A DNA stretch of 42,018 nt, from the NCBI GenBank assembly GCA_001443485.1, contig LDXQ01000014.1, positions 1 to 42,018 of the forward strand, written 5' to 3'. A program made the translations under genes and the position numbers. This stretch comes from Candidatus Sysuimicrobiota bacterium CSP1-3. GTDB taxonomy: Bacteria > Sysuimicrobiota > Sysuimicrobiia > Sysuimicrobiales > Humicultoraceae. The notes beneath the pieces are model-generated. The model was given only the letters and a program-made list of their open reading frames with translations, did not search any database and had not been told where the DNA came from. This document shows positions 1-8,402 of the stretch, in pieces. Within the stretch, counting starts at the first letter, position 1; every line of letters starts with the position of its first letter.

Positions 1-2
1 CG

Positions 3-740
3 GACCACTTCGGCCTGGCGGCGACCCTGGTCGCGGAGACGGGGGCGACCGTCTACGCCCACCCGGACGACACACCCAAGTTCACAGGGGAACGAGCGTT
101 CGTCGATCACCTCCTGATCTTCTTCCGGCAGCACGGGGCACCGGCGTCGCTCGGCCCGTTGGTCTATGAGGCGCTGCGCTCGATGCGCCGGCTCCTCGAC
201 CCGCTGCTTTCCTTCGAACCCCTGACGGACGGCATGCGCCTCACGTCCGGCAAGGTCGAATTGACTGTACTGCACACCCCGGGACACTCCGCTGGCCACA
301 TCTGCCTCAGCGCGGAGAGCCGGGTGATCGCCGGGGACGTGCTCCTGGAGGAGATCAGCCCCAACCCACTGCTCGAGTTCACGCCGGACGGTAAGCGCAT
401 CCGCACCCTGCCGCTGTTGCTGGGGTCGCTGCGCCGCCTGCTCGACCTCAACCCGGCGCAGATCTTCCCCGGACACGGCGAGCCGTTTGGCCCGGCCGCC
501 CCCCGGATTCTCCGGATGCTGGAGCATCACGTCGAGCGCCGCGAGCAGATCGCCGCCCTGCTCACCGACACGCCGCAGCAGGCCTTCGACCTGGCGCGCC
601 TACTTTTCCCCAACGTAGACCCCCTGAACCGTCTCCTCACGCTCTCGGAGGTGATCGGCCACCTGGACCTGCTGGTCGCCGACGGACGGGCGCTGGAGAT
701 CACCGAGGGAGGGCGCGCCGCCTACCGGCGCAGCGACTGA
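3..740 (+). CDS. MBL-fold metallo-hydrolase (5' end truncated by window edge)
   Basis: Open frame continues upstream of the listed ORF (159) to the window start; motifs LTVLHTPGHSAGHICL, VIAGDVLLEE and IFPGHGEPFG are typical of metallo-beta-lactamase-fold hydrolases. Confidence 0.85.
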   Translation, partial: DHFGLAATLVAETGATVYAHPDDTPKFTGERAFVDHLLIFFRQHGAPASLGPLVYEALRSMRRLLDPLLSFEPLTDGMRLTSGKVELTVLHTPGHSAGHICLSAESRVIAGDVLLEEISPNPLLEFTPDGKRIRTLPLLLGSLRRLLDLNPAQIFPGHGEPFGPAAPRILRMLEHHVERREQIAALLTDTPQQAFDLARLLFPNVDPLNRLLTLSEVIGHLDLLVADGRALEITEGGRAAYRRSD

Positions 741-766
741 ACCATCACTCTTCCGGGCATGAGAAA

Positions 767-928
767 ATGGTGGCTACTGGCCTGCTCCGTCGCACATCCT
801 TCGGGCTGCCGCGGGCGCGCACGCACCGCTCTCGGGTGGTCACGCTGGCCTGGGCCGTGGTGGTGCTCGTGCTGGCCGGCGTGACGCTGATCCTGCGGGC
901 GATCCGCTGGGCCGACCGCAACCTGTAA
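767..928 (+). CDS. Small single-TM protein (53 aa), hypothetical
   Basis: ATG at 767 to TAA at 928: MVATGLLRRTSFGLPRARTHRSRVVTLAWAVVVLVLAGVTLILRAIRWADRNL; basic N-terminus then one hydrophobic helix. Fills the gap between two + strand genes. Confidence 0.4.
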   Translation: MVATGLLRRTSFGLPRARTHRSRVVTLAWAVVVLVLAGVTLILRAIRWADRNL

Positions 929-986
929 TCCCGCAGCCTCCGCCCGCCAGGAGGCCCTCTCGGCCTCGTCGAAACAACCCCGCGCC

Positions 987-1415
987 ATGGAATTGACGAA
1001 GAAGGAAAAGATCGCCTGGCTGCGCACGGTGCCGCTCTTTAAAGAGGTGTCGCCGCGCTCGCTGGCGCTAATCGCGGACAAGGTCACGGTGATCGAGTAT
1101 CCCGCCGGCCGCTACATCGTGCGGCAGGGTCAGGTGGGCACCGGGTGCTACCTGATCATCAGGGGGAGGGTACGGGTCGAACGCAGCGGTGAGGCGTTGT
1201 CCCGGCTAGGGCCGGGCGACTTCTTCGGCGAACTCTCGGTGCTGGATCAGCTGCCCCGGATTGCCCACGTGGTCACCGAAGAGCCGACGGTCTGCCTGGG
1301 TCTGGCCTCGTGGGACTTCACGAAGCTGCTGGAGCAAAATCCCAAGATCACGCTGAGTATCCTCCGCGAGGTCGCCCGCCGCCTGCGCGCCGTCAGCACC
1401 CTCCCGCACCACTAG
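987..1415 (+). CDS. Standalone cyclic nucleotide-binding (CNB) domain protein
   Basis: 142 aa; GRYIVRQGQVGTGCYLIIRGRVRVE...LGPGDFFGELSVLDQLPRIAHV, a CNB fold with phosphate-binding cassette Glu and Arg retained; no HTH domain seen. Confidence 0.85.
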   Translation: MELTKKEKIAWLRTVPLFKEVSPRSLALIADKVTVIEYPAGRYIVRQGQVGTGCYLIIRGRVRVERSGEALSRLGPGDFFGELSVLDQLPRIAHVVTEEPTVCLGLASWDFTKLLEQNPKITLSILREVARRLRAVSTLPHH

Positions 1416-1424
1416 GCCACGACT

Positions 1425-1973
1425 CTACTCCACCGGGGACTGCTCGCTGACCTCCAGCAGCCGCGGCGCGATGCGGACGATCTCTGCGGCGAGACGGCGC
1501 AACCGCTCTCTGTTGTCGTCGCTCAGTCCCTGCTTGCACTCCGCCGAGGTCAGCGACAATTGCGACGGCAGGACCCACGCACCCATGGAGCGGGCGACCA
1601 GCCGCAGCGCGTTCAGCGTGTTGACCGCGCCCATGGCCCCGCCGACGACGCCGATCAGGGCCACAAGTTTCCCCTGCAGGTGATCCGACCAGAGGTAGTC
1701 CAGCGCGTTCTTCATCGCGCCGGAGAAGGAGGAGTGGAACTCCGGCGAGACCCAGACGTGCGCCTCCGCCCGCTGCGCCCGCGTCACCCACGCCAACACC
1801 TCGGCATGGTGCAGTTGCTCCACCCGGCCGTCGTGCAGCGGCAGGCCGAGTTCGCCGAGGTCTACCAGGTCCACCTCCGCGCCCGCCTCGCGGAGCGCCT
1901 CCGCGGCGTACTCGGCGGCCTTGCGCACGCTGGACGTGGGGTGCACGCTGCCGCTGAGGACGAGCCCGCGCAT
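1425..1973 (-). CDS. NADPH-dependent FMN reductase family protein
   Basis: MRGLVLSGSVHPTSSVRKAAEYAAEAL...VDLVDLGELGLPLHDG...VSPEFHSSFSGAMKNALDYLW; flavodoxin-like FMN reductase signature (SPE[YF]..S.PG.LKNALD-like). Start taken at internal ATG 1973. Confidence 0.85.
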   Translation of the reverse strand: MRGLVLSGSVHPTSSVRKAAEYAAEALREAGAEVDLVDLGELGLPLHDGRVEQLHHAEVLAWVTRAQRAEAHVWVSPEFHSSFSGAMKNALDYLWSDHLQGKLVALIGVVGGAMGAVNTLNALRLVARSMGAWVLPSQLSLTSAECKQGLSDDNRERLRRLAAEIVRIAPRLLEVSEQSPVE

Positions 1974-1978
1974 GGCCG

Positions 1979-3481
1979 TCACGCCTGCGGCGCCGGCGCG
2001 AGCACCAGTCCGGCCTCCGTCACCCGCCGCTGCAGCTCCTTGCGGATGTCCTCGCCGGCCGCCACCGACTGCGCCACGGCCGCTTTGAACGTCTCCGCGT
2101 CCAGCGCGATTAACGTGCACTCAGTCACGGCGCGCACGGTGGCGGTGCGCGCGGTGTCCTCCAGAATGGCGATCTCCCCGAAGTAGTTGCCAGGTGCCAG
2201 GCTCGCGACCTTGCGCTCCTGGCCGCCCTCTTCGGCCACCACAACCTCCGCCTCGCCCTTCGTCAGGATGTAGAAGCGCGTGGCGGCGTCGCCCTGGTGC
2301 ACGATCACCTGCCCGGCGGGGACCGCCTCCCGCGCGAACTTCGCCGCCAGGACCCGCGCCTGCTGCTCGCTGAACCCTTTGAAGGTCTCCTGGATGAACC
2401 CACCGCTGTCGCCCCAGATCAACTCGACCGGGTCCATCGGGCGCCGCGCCGGCCACCGCGCGTCCATCCAGCGGCGCAGGAACAACTGGATGAAGAGCAG
2501 GTTCCCGATAAAGATCGTCTCGATGATGTACTGGTCCCGCAGCGAGAGGTTCAAGGCCCCGAACTGCGCGTACCCGGCCTCGCCCGGCGTGAAGAGGACG
2601 AAGAGCATCGCCAGCGCCCAGAGGACGCCGTTCAGCCCGCCGTACACCATCCGTCCTCGCTCGCTGCGCGGCGCTACCTTCGGATCGGTGATGAAGGCGA
2701 AGGAAAAGAGCATGAACTCCGGCGAGAACAGCACGGCCAGCCAGTACAGGAGCCCCTCCCTGGCGCCCGCGCCTAGTGCGCCGGTCGCGATCTGCGACGT
2801 CACGAACGCGGCGGGGGCGAACGCCGCCAGGAAGGTGAAGGGAATCAGGGTCAGGCGAAAGGACCGCAGCACGTAGTACACGCCGATGGCCAGGTAGAGG
2901 ACCAGGAAGAGCTGCCCGCCCCAGGAGACGCCCCACGTCAGCGGCGTGGGATGGACGTGCCGCGGGAAGAGCACCAGCAGCGTGAAGATGGCCAGGGCGG
3001 AGGGGTTGAAGACCTGCTCGCCGCGCAATTTGATGATGTACTTCTGGCCGATGGCGATGAACGCCCCCAGCCAGAGAAAGCCGAACCCGTTCATGGAGAA
3101 CCAGTCGCCCCAGCGCGTGCCGTTGGTCTTGACGAACCAGGTCAGGGAGTTGGCCGCCTGCATGGCGCTGCTGGGAAACTGGATGACCTTTTGCGTCTCT
3201 GCAAAGAGGTAGATCTCGAAGATGGCCGCTACGAAGATCGTGGAGATGATCAGCGCCGGCGTCGTCTCGAAGCGCAGCCAGACCTGCCCCATGATCTGCA
3301 GCCCCCAGATGATCGCGGCGAAGTGCAGGCGGGGGTCCCGGATCGAGGGGAGGATCACCGGATAGGGCTCTCCCTTCCAGTAGAAGACCGGCACCAGGCG
3401 CGTGGCCCCGTCCGGCATCTTGAACGGAGCCCGGGCGCCGAAGCCGAAGCGCGTTCCGGCCGCCGCCATCTCAGCTGCCAC
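1979..3481 (-). CDS. RnfD/NqrB (NQR2_RnfD_RnfE)-like membrane protein fused to C-terminal cyclic nucleotide-binding domain
   Basis: Multiple TM helices with RnfD-like FNPSAL and FSFAFITDPKVAPRSERGRMVYGGLNGVL (cf. ATDP..TP..RGR), then a CNB domain AGQVIVHQGDAATRFYILTKGEAEVV...GNYFGEIAILEDTARTATVRA. Confidence 0.75.
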   Translation of the reverse strand: MAAEMAAAGTRFGFGARAPFKMPDGATRLVPVFYWKGEPYPVILPSIRDPRLHFAAIIWGLQIMGQVWLRFETTPALIISTIFVAAIFEIYLFAETQKVIQFPSSAMQAANSLTWFVKTNGTRWGDWFSMNGFGFLWLGAFIAIGQKYIIKLRGEQVFNPSALAIFTLLVLFPRHVHPTPLTWGVSWGGQLFLVLYLAIGVYYVLRSFRLTLIPFTFLAAFAPAAFVTSQIATGALGAGAREGLLYWLAVLFSPEFMLFSFAFITDPKVAPRSERGRMVYGGLNGVLWALAMLFVLFTPGEAGYAQFGALNLSLRDQYIIETIFIGNLLFIQLFLRRWMDARWPARRPMDPVELIWGDSGGFIQETFKGFSEQQARVLAAKFAREAVPAGQVIVHQGDAATRFYILTKGEAEVVVAEEGGQERKVASLAPGNYFGEIAILEDTARTATVRAVTECTLIALDAETFKAAVAQSVAAGEDIRKELQRRVTEAGLVLAPAPQA

Positions 3482-4298
3482 GGCTGACCTCCTCCATGCG
3501 CACCTTCATCACGCGCTCGAAATCCGCCCGGATCATCGGGTAGCGGTCCATGATCGTGCGGAAGTCCTCGCTGTCCAGGGCTACCAGCCGGCAGTTCGTC
3601 CGCGCCCGCACGGAGGCGATGCGGGACTGGCCGGTGAGGAGGGCCATCTCGCCGACAAACGCCCCCGGGCCCAGGATGGCGATGTGTCGTTCCCGGCCCT
3701 CTTCTTCCTGGTACACCTCCACCTCGCCGCTGACGACGATGAAGAAGGTCTCGCCGCGCGAGCCCTGGCGGAACAGCACCTCGCCCTCCTTCAACTCCCG
3801 GGGCGTCAATTGTGTGGCGATCTCCTGCGCCTGGCCCGGGGTCACGCCGCGGAACACCTGGTGTACCAGGTCCTCACGGAAGTTGACGGCGAAGAAGGTC
3901 CCCTGCTGCTTCCCCCCGCTCTCCACCGCGCGCAGGTCGTAGACGACGACGCGGTACCAGCGCACCGAGGGGACGTCCGGCATCGTCGTCTCCGGGAACT
4001 TCCGGCCGAAGACCTCGATGGCCCGCGTCCGCTCCCCCGGTGTGGTCAGCAGCACGGCGCGTCCCTGGAAGTGCAGGCTGCTGGCCTGCCGCCAGTCGGC
4101 GGTGTCGGCGTAGATCGCCCCCGCCACGTACGGATTCTCACTCAGGTTGTGCGCCGTCGTGCTGCGCTCATCCACGGCCAGATAGAGGTCCAGCCCCTCG
4201 CTCGCATACCAGAAGGCCGACGCGTGCGGCGTCCCCGCCTTGGTGGCCGTGGCCAGCGTACAGATGTGGTGGCGTTGCAGGTACTCATCGGGATTCAT
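3471..4298 (-). CDS. Pyridoxamine 5'-phosphate oxidase-like flavin domain fused to cyclic nucleotide-binding domain
   Basis: N-terminal YLQRHHICTLATATKAGTPHASAFWYASEGLDLYLAVDERSTTAHNLSENPYVAGAIY (PNPOx-like split-barrel), C-terminal EGEVLFRQGSRGETFFIVVSGEVEVYQEE...GPGAFVGEMALLTGQSRIASVRA (CNB). Confidence 0.8.
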   Translation of the reverse strand: MNPDEYLQRHHICTLATATKAGTPHASAFWYASEGLDLYLAVDERSTTAHNLSENPYVAGAIYADTADWRQASSLHFQGRAVLLTTPGERTRAIEVFGRKFPETTMPDVPSVRWYRVVVYDLRAVESGGKQQGTFFAVNFREDLVHQVFRGVTPGQAQEIATQLTPRELKEGEVLFRQGSRGETFFIVVSGEVEVYQEEEGRERHIAILGPGAFVGEMALLTGQSRIASVRARTNCRLVALDSEDFRTIMDRYPMIRADFERVMKVRMEEVSRGS

Positions 4299-4325
4299 CC
4301 CAGTGACCTCCGTCCGCCATGATCG

Positions 4326-5267
4326 TCACGCCTGAGTCGCCCCTGCACGGCCCAACGCCTCTTCCGTCTGGCGGAGATGCCAGGCGGCCCCCAGGTGGCT
4401 GAAGATCTCCCGCGCCCGCCGCCAGGATTCGACGGCCTGCGTCCGATTGCCCCCCGCCTGATGCGCCTCTCCGAACAGCAGGAGGGTCTGCCCCTGCTCG
4501 AAGGGCTGGTGCAGGGCGAGCGCCTCACCCAGCGCCAGCGCCTGGCGCGCGGCCTCCACCGCCTCATTCGCCCTGCCGCGCTGCAGAGCCAGCCGCGCCC
4601 GGGCGCGGCGCGCCCGGATGCGCGTGGTGACGTGGCCGATTTCAGCCGCGGTCGCCTCCGCCTCCTCCAACAGGGGCTCGGCCGCCGGGTCCTCCAGCGT
4701 CGCGTAGAACTCGGCCGCGATGCCGTTGGCCTGACAGCCGCAGATGATGCAGCGGAAGCGGTCGCGCGCCGCCAGCGCCCGGGCCATCGCGGCGCGGGCC
4801 GCAGTTTGCTCGCCGAGCATCAGCAGGCAGCGCCCCAGGTCGTGATTCAGCCAGATCGGGGCGTGGAAGGGCGGTCGCTCCAGGGCCTGTTCGAAGATGC
4901 GCTTCCCTTCCTCCAGAGCCCCGCGCCCCATGGCCGCGTTCCCTCGGAAGTAGGGAAGGGCGATGTGAAAGTATCCCTGAGTATATCCGCCCAGGGTCTC
5001 CAGCAGGCCGTGCGCGCGCTCCAAAAGGGCGCTCGCTTCCGCCCAGCGCCCTGTCAGGAAATACCCCCAGCCCAGCATCATACGGAGTCCGATCTCGTCA
5101 CGCGTCCACCCGAATTCGGCGGCCCGCGCCACCCCGTCTTCGATGAACCGGAACAGCTCCTCATCCACCATCCCGCGGGTCCAGATGTCGCTGGCGACGA
5201 TGTGCCGGGCGTCGGTGAGCAGCCGCTCTTCCCCCTTCGTGGCCACCTCGGCCACCCAGGACCGCAT
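4326..5267 (-). CDS. TPR-repeat protein, translationally coupled partner of the upstream cyclase-AAA protein
   Basis: Starts MRSWVAEVATKGEERLLTDARHIV at 5267; the start ATG overlaps the upstream TGA (TGATG). Repeating helical TPR pattern and a C-I-I-C-G-C motif. Confidence 0.75.
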   Translation of the reverse strand: MRSWVAEVATKGEERLLTDARHIVASDIWTRGMVDEELFRFIEDGVARAAEFGWTRDEIGLRMMLGWGYFLTGRWAEASALLERAHGLLETLGGYTQGYFHIALPYFRGNAAMGRGALEEGKRIFEQALERPPFHAPIWLNHDLGRCLLMLGEQTAARAAMARALAARDRFRCIICGCQANGIAAEFYATLEDPAAEPLLEEAEATAAEIGHVTTRIRARRARARLALQRGRANEAVEAARQALALGEALALHQPFEQGQTLLLFGEAHQAGGNRTQAVESWRRAREIFSHLGAAWHLRQTEEALGRAGATQA

Positions 5268-7633
5268 CAGGCGCCGACCTCCTCTCCCATCAGTGGAAGG
5301 ATGGCCGGATGGGCCAGGGTGCTGAGGGCGTGGGACCGATCGACCAGGGTCCCCCGGCGGTCCGCCACCTCCACCGCCTCCCGGGCGATCCGCAGCGCTT
5401 CCCGGTACTGCGACTCGCGAATCAACAGTTGTGCACGCTCGCTGAGGAGGTGACTCCACAGCGGGTGATCGCCGGTCAGCCACGACTCCGCCTGGGCGAG
5501 GAGCGGTCGAGCTTCGTCAATCCTGCTCTCCTTGATCCGGGCGCTGGCGGCACGGATCGCCGCCCGCGCGGCCCGCGCCGGATCCGCCGAGGGGTCCAGA
5601 TGGTTCAGCACCGCCTGCCAGACGTCGAACTCATCCGTCCAGCCGCGCTCTTGCATCCGCGGGTACAGGTCTCCCAGAAGCTCACAGGCCTCGACGAGGA
5701 TCTCGCTCCGCCCCAACTCCCGCGCCAGGACGCGTGTGCGTTCGAGGAGTTCCACGGCCTCCCGCGTGGCATACTGCTGTGCCGCTCTCCGCCCCGCCTG
5801 CAGGAGGTACGGAAGCGCGCGCGCCGGATCCCCGGCCCGGTCGAGATGGGTGCCGATGGTCTTGGCCAGTTCATCGGGGCGCTCCGGATGCTGCCGCTCC
5901 AACGCCTCGGCTACCTGCCAATGGAGCGCCGCCTGGTGCTTGTGGAGGAGGCTGGCGTAGGCCACCTCGCGCAGCAGCGGATGGACGAAGACATACTCGG
6001 GATCGAGGGCGAAGGGGTCCCGGCGGCGGAGCAAGTCGGCATCCTCCAGTTGATGGAGCACGCGCAGCACGTCGATGTCTGGACTGACCGCACCGAGTAA
6101 CGACTGCGAAAATGACACGCCGACGACCGCGGCTCGTTGCACGAGAGTCCGCTGGTCGGGCGCGAGCCGGTCCAGACGGGCCAGCAGCGCTCCCTGCACC
6201 GTGTCCGGCAGCACCTGGTCCACCGGCCCCGTGGTGCGCCAGCGTCCGCGGTCGTCGCGGATCAGGACACCCATGCTGCGCAGCGTGGCCACGATCTCGC
6301 TAAGGTAGAATGGATTGCCCCCGGCCTTACCGATCAGCGCCCGTTCCACGTCTGCCGGCAGACGCTCCTCCAGCATGGCCGCCAGGAGGACCCGCGCGTC
6401 CTCTTCGCCCAGCGGCTCCAACTGCATCGTCGTGACCGCGGTGCGCTTCCCCCAGGCCAGCGGCTCCTCCCCCGCGCGCAGGTTGCCGACTAACAGGAGC
6501 GGCGCATCGGTGAGGCGTTCCATCATGAAGGGCAGCAGTTCGCGCGTCCCGGCGTCGGCCCACTGCAGATCCTCGATCCACACGACGGTCGGCCGGGTGA
6601 TCAGGCGGCGCACCGTCTCCGCCGCGACCAGCAGCGCCGTCTCGTGCGTCACCTCGTCGCCGGGTGGGACCTCGGCGAGGTTGAAGAGACGGCTCACCAC
6701 CATCGCCGCCCGCGCGGCGCGCTCGCCCAGCGGGATGCGGGCCTCCACCTCCGCGACCGTGGTCGGACCGGCCAGCCCCGCCAACTGCCGGAAGAGATCG
6801 GCCAGCGGTCCGAGGCTCTCCCCACCGTACGGCGGACAGGCCGTCTGCAGGAAAAGGACATCCTCCGGGAGGCCTCTCGTGAACTCCTCCACCAGGCGCG
6901 TCTTCCCGACTCCCGGGTCCCCGCTGAGGACCACCACCTGCGCCCGGCCGCGGCCGCGGGCGAGGAGATCTCGCAGTTGCTCGAGATCCTGCTCGCGGTC
7001 GACGAACGGTGGCCGATACATCGGCTCGGCCCGCTCCCGCTCGCCGATCACCTCGTAGACCGCAATCGGCTCGGCCTTACCTTTGACGACGATAGGCCCC
7101 CACGCCTTGCTGAGATACGTCCCCCGAATCTGGCGGGCCACCGCCTCCGACACCAAAATCCCGCCTTCCGGCGCGGCGTGCTGCAGCCGGGACGCCAGGT
7201 TGACGACATCGCCCATCACCGTGGGCCGGGCCTGCCCCGGCGGACCGACCACGCCCCAGACGACCTGGCCGCTGTGGATGCCGATGCGCAGCCGCGGGGC
7301 CTGGCCGAAGGCGCGGTGCAGCATCTCCTGCCGCGCCTGCATCGCCCGCTGCATGCCGACGGCGGCACGCACCGCCCGCAGGGCGTCGTCCTCATGGGCC
7401 ACGGGCGCGCCGAAGAGGGCCATCAGTTCGTCGCCCACGACCTTGTCCACGTGGCCCCCCACCGCTTCGACCTCGGCACCGAGGGCGGCGAAGACCTCGT
7501 TCATCACGTCGGTGACCACTTCCGGGTCGATCTTCTCGGTCAGCGCGGTGAAACCGGCCATGTCGGCAAAGAGCACGGCGACGACCCGCCGCTCGCTCGT
7601 CACGCCGTGCTCCCCGACGCCCACCGCCGCCAC
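5267..7633 (-). CDS. Class III adenylate/guanylate cyclase - AAA ATPase - TPR protein
   Basis: RRVVAVLFADMAGFTALTEKIDPE (metal Asp), HVDKVVGDELMALFG (second Asp; Lys at the adenine-specifying position), PTVMGDVVNLASRL (Asn/Arg); then VVLSGDPGVGKTRLVEEF Walker A and TVVWIEDLQWAD Walker B. GTG start. Confidence 0.9.
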   Translation of the reverse strand: MAAVGVGEHGVTSERRVVAVLFADMAGFTALTEKIDPEVVTDVMNEVFAALGAEVEAVGGHVDKVVGDELMALFGAPVAHEDDALRAVRAAVGMQRAMQARQEMLHRAFGQAPRLRIGIHSGQVVWGVVGPPGQARPTVMGDVVNLASRLQHAAPEGGILVSEAVARQIRGTYLSKAWGPIVVKGKAEPIAVYEVIGERERAEPMYRPPFVDREQDLEQLRDLLARGRGRAQVVVLSGDPGVGKTRLVEEFTRGLPEDVLFLQTACPPYGGESLGPLADLFRQLAGLAGPTTVAEVEARIPLGERAARAAMVVSRLFNLAEVPPGDEVTHETALLVAAETVRRLITRPTVVWIEDLQWADAGTRELLPFMMERLTDAPLLLVGNLRAGEEPLAWGKRTAVTTMQLEPLGEEDARVLLAAMLEERLPADVERALIGKAGGNPFYLSEIVATLRSMGVLIRDDRGRWRTTGPVDQVLPDTVQGALLARLDRLAPDQRTLVQRAAVVGVSFSQSLLGAVSPDIDVLRVLHQLEDADLLRRRDPFALDPEYVFVHPLLREVAYASLLHKHQAALHWQVAEALERQHPERPDELAKTIGTHLDRAGDPARALPYLLQAGRRAAQQYATREAVELLERTRVLARELGRSEILVEACELLGDLYPRMQERGWTDEFDVWQAVLNHLDPSADPARAARAAIRAASARIKESRIDEARPLLAQAESWLTGDHPLWSHLLSERAQLLIRESQYREALRIAREAVEVADRRGTLVDRSHALSTLAHPAILPLMGEEVGA

Positions 7634-8311
7634 CTACCGGAAGAGCAGCCCAAGGACCGCGGAGAAGGTCAGGCCGGACACGGTCTCCACCCACCGCCGC
7701 GGCTGCCGGTGGTTGACGCCCAACTGCACGACCGAGGAGACCGCACCCAGCCACCACCACCAGGGGACCGCAAAGAGCACGACGGTCAGCGTGAGCATGC
7801 GCTCGGCCATACCGGCCACCCGCAGGCGGGTCAGCAGCAGTTCCGCCGGGTTGAGCCGGGTCTCAAAGGCCAGGGCGATCTGATAGAGGAGGATCGCCCC
7901 GGCAAACGCCACCGCGATGTAGGGCACAGCGTAACGGAGGATCGCCGTCAGCGTCACCGATCTGTAGAAGACTTCGCCGTCCAGCCGCAGTCCCGACAGC
8001 AGCACCGCCCCGGCCAGGATCGCCATGTGCACCGCCTGGTCGAAGAGGAAGGCGACGAGCGACCAGGGGCCGCGCTCCGGCCCGTGCCCTACTTTCATCG
8101 CGTCCACCCAGTAGTGGACCACGGTGACCACCGGGATGATCATCCACCAGCGCGGTAGAATCGCCGCGGCGAGCACGGCCGTCACCAGGGCGTGGATGCC
8201 CGCATGGATGGCCAGGCCGACGCGCCGGCGCTTCAACTGCACCAGTTCGTACGGCTGCAGGATGAAGTCCGCGATAAGGTGTGCCAGCAACAGGTAGAGC
8301 CAGGGAGACAG
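7634..8311 (-). CDS. DUF3307 family integral membrane protein
   Basis: LLLAHLIADFILQPYELVQLKRRRVGLAIHAGIHALVTAV and VVHYWVDAMKV typical of DUF3307. Start uncertain: TTG at 8290 in the track; a GAGGTGAG ribosome-binding site upstream better suits a CTG at 8311. Confidence 0.7.
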   Translation of the reverse strand: MSPWLYLLLAHLIADFILQPYELVQLKRRRVGLAIHAGIHALVTAVLAAAILPRWWMIIPVVTVVHYWVDAMKVGHGPERGPWSLVAFLFDQAVHMAILAGAVLLSGLRLDGEVFYRSVTLTAILRYAVPYIAVAFAGAILLYQIALAFETRLNPAELLLTRLRVAGMAERMLTLTVVLFAVPWWWWLGAVSSVVQLGVNHRQPRRWVETVSGLTFSAVLGLLFR

Positions 8312-8402
8312 TCTCGCCTCACCTCGATCTCAGGCCTTCCCATCTGCAACGCGCCTGGGTGGCAGGAAATTTCTCCCCGGAATGGGCGGTGCCTGCAGAC
8401 CG

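Noticed and set aside
164-451. Numerous long antisense/alternate-frame ORFs throughout the ORF track (e.g. 164-451 -, 2951-3487 +, 6644-8158 +, 24340-25599 +)
   Set aside because: High GC makes spurious open frames common; these translations are Arg/Gly/Pro/His-rich, lack motifs and overlap genes with clear family signatures on the other strand.
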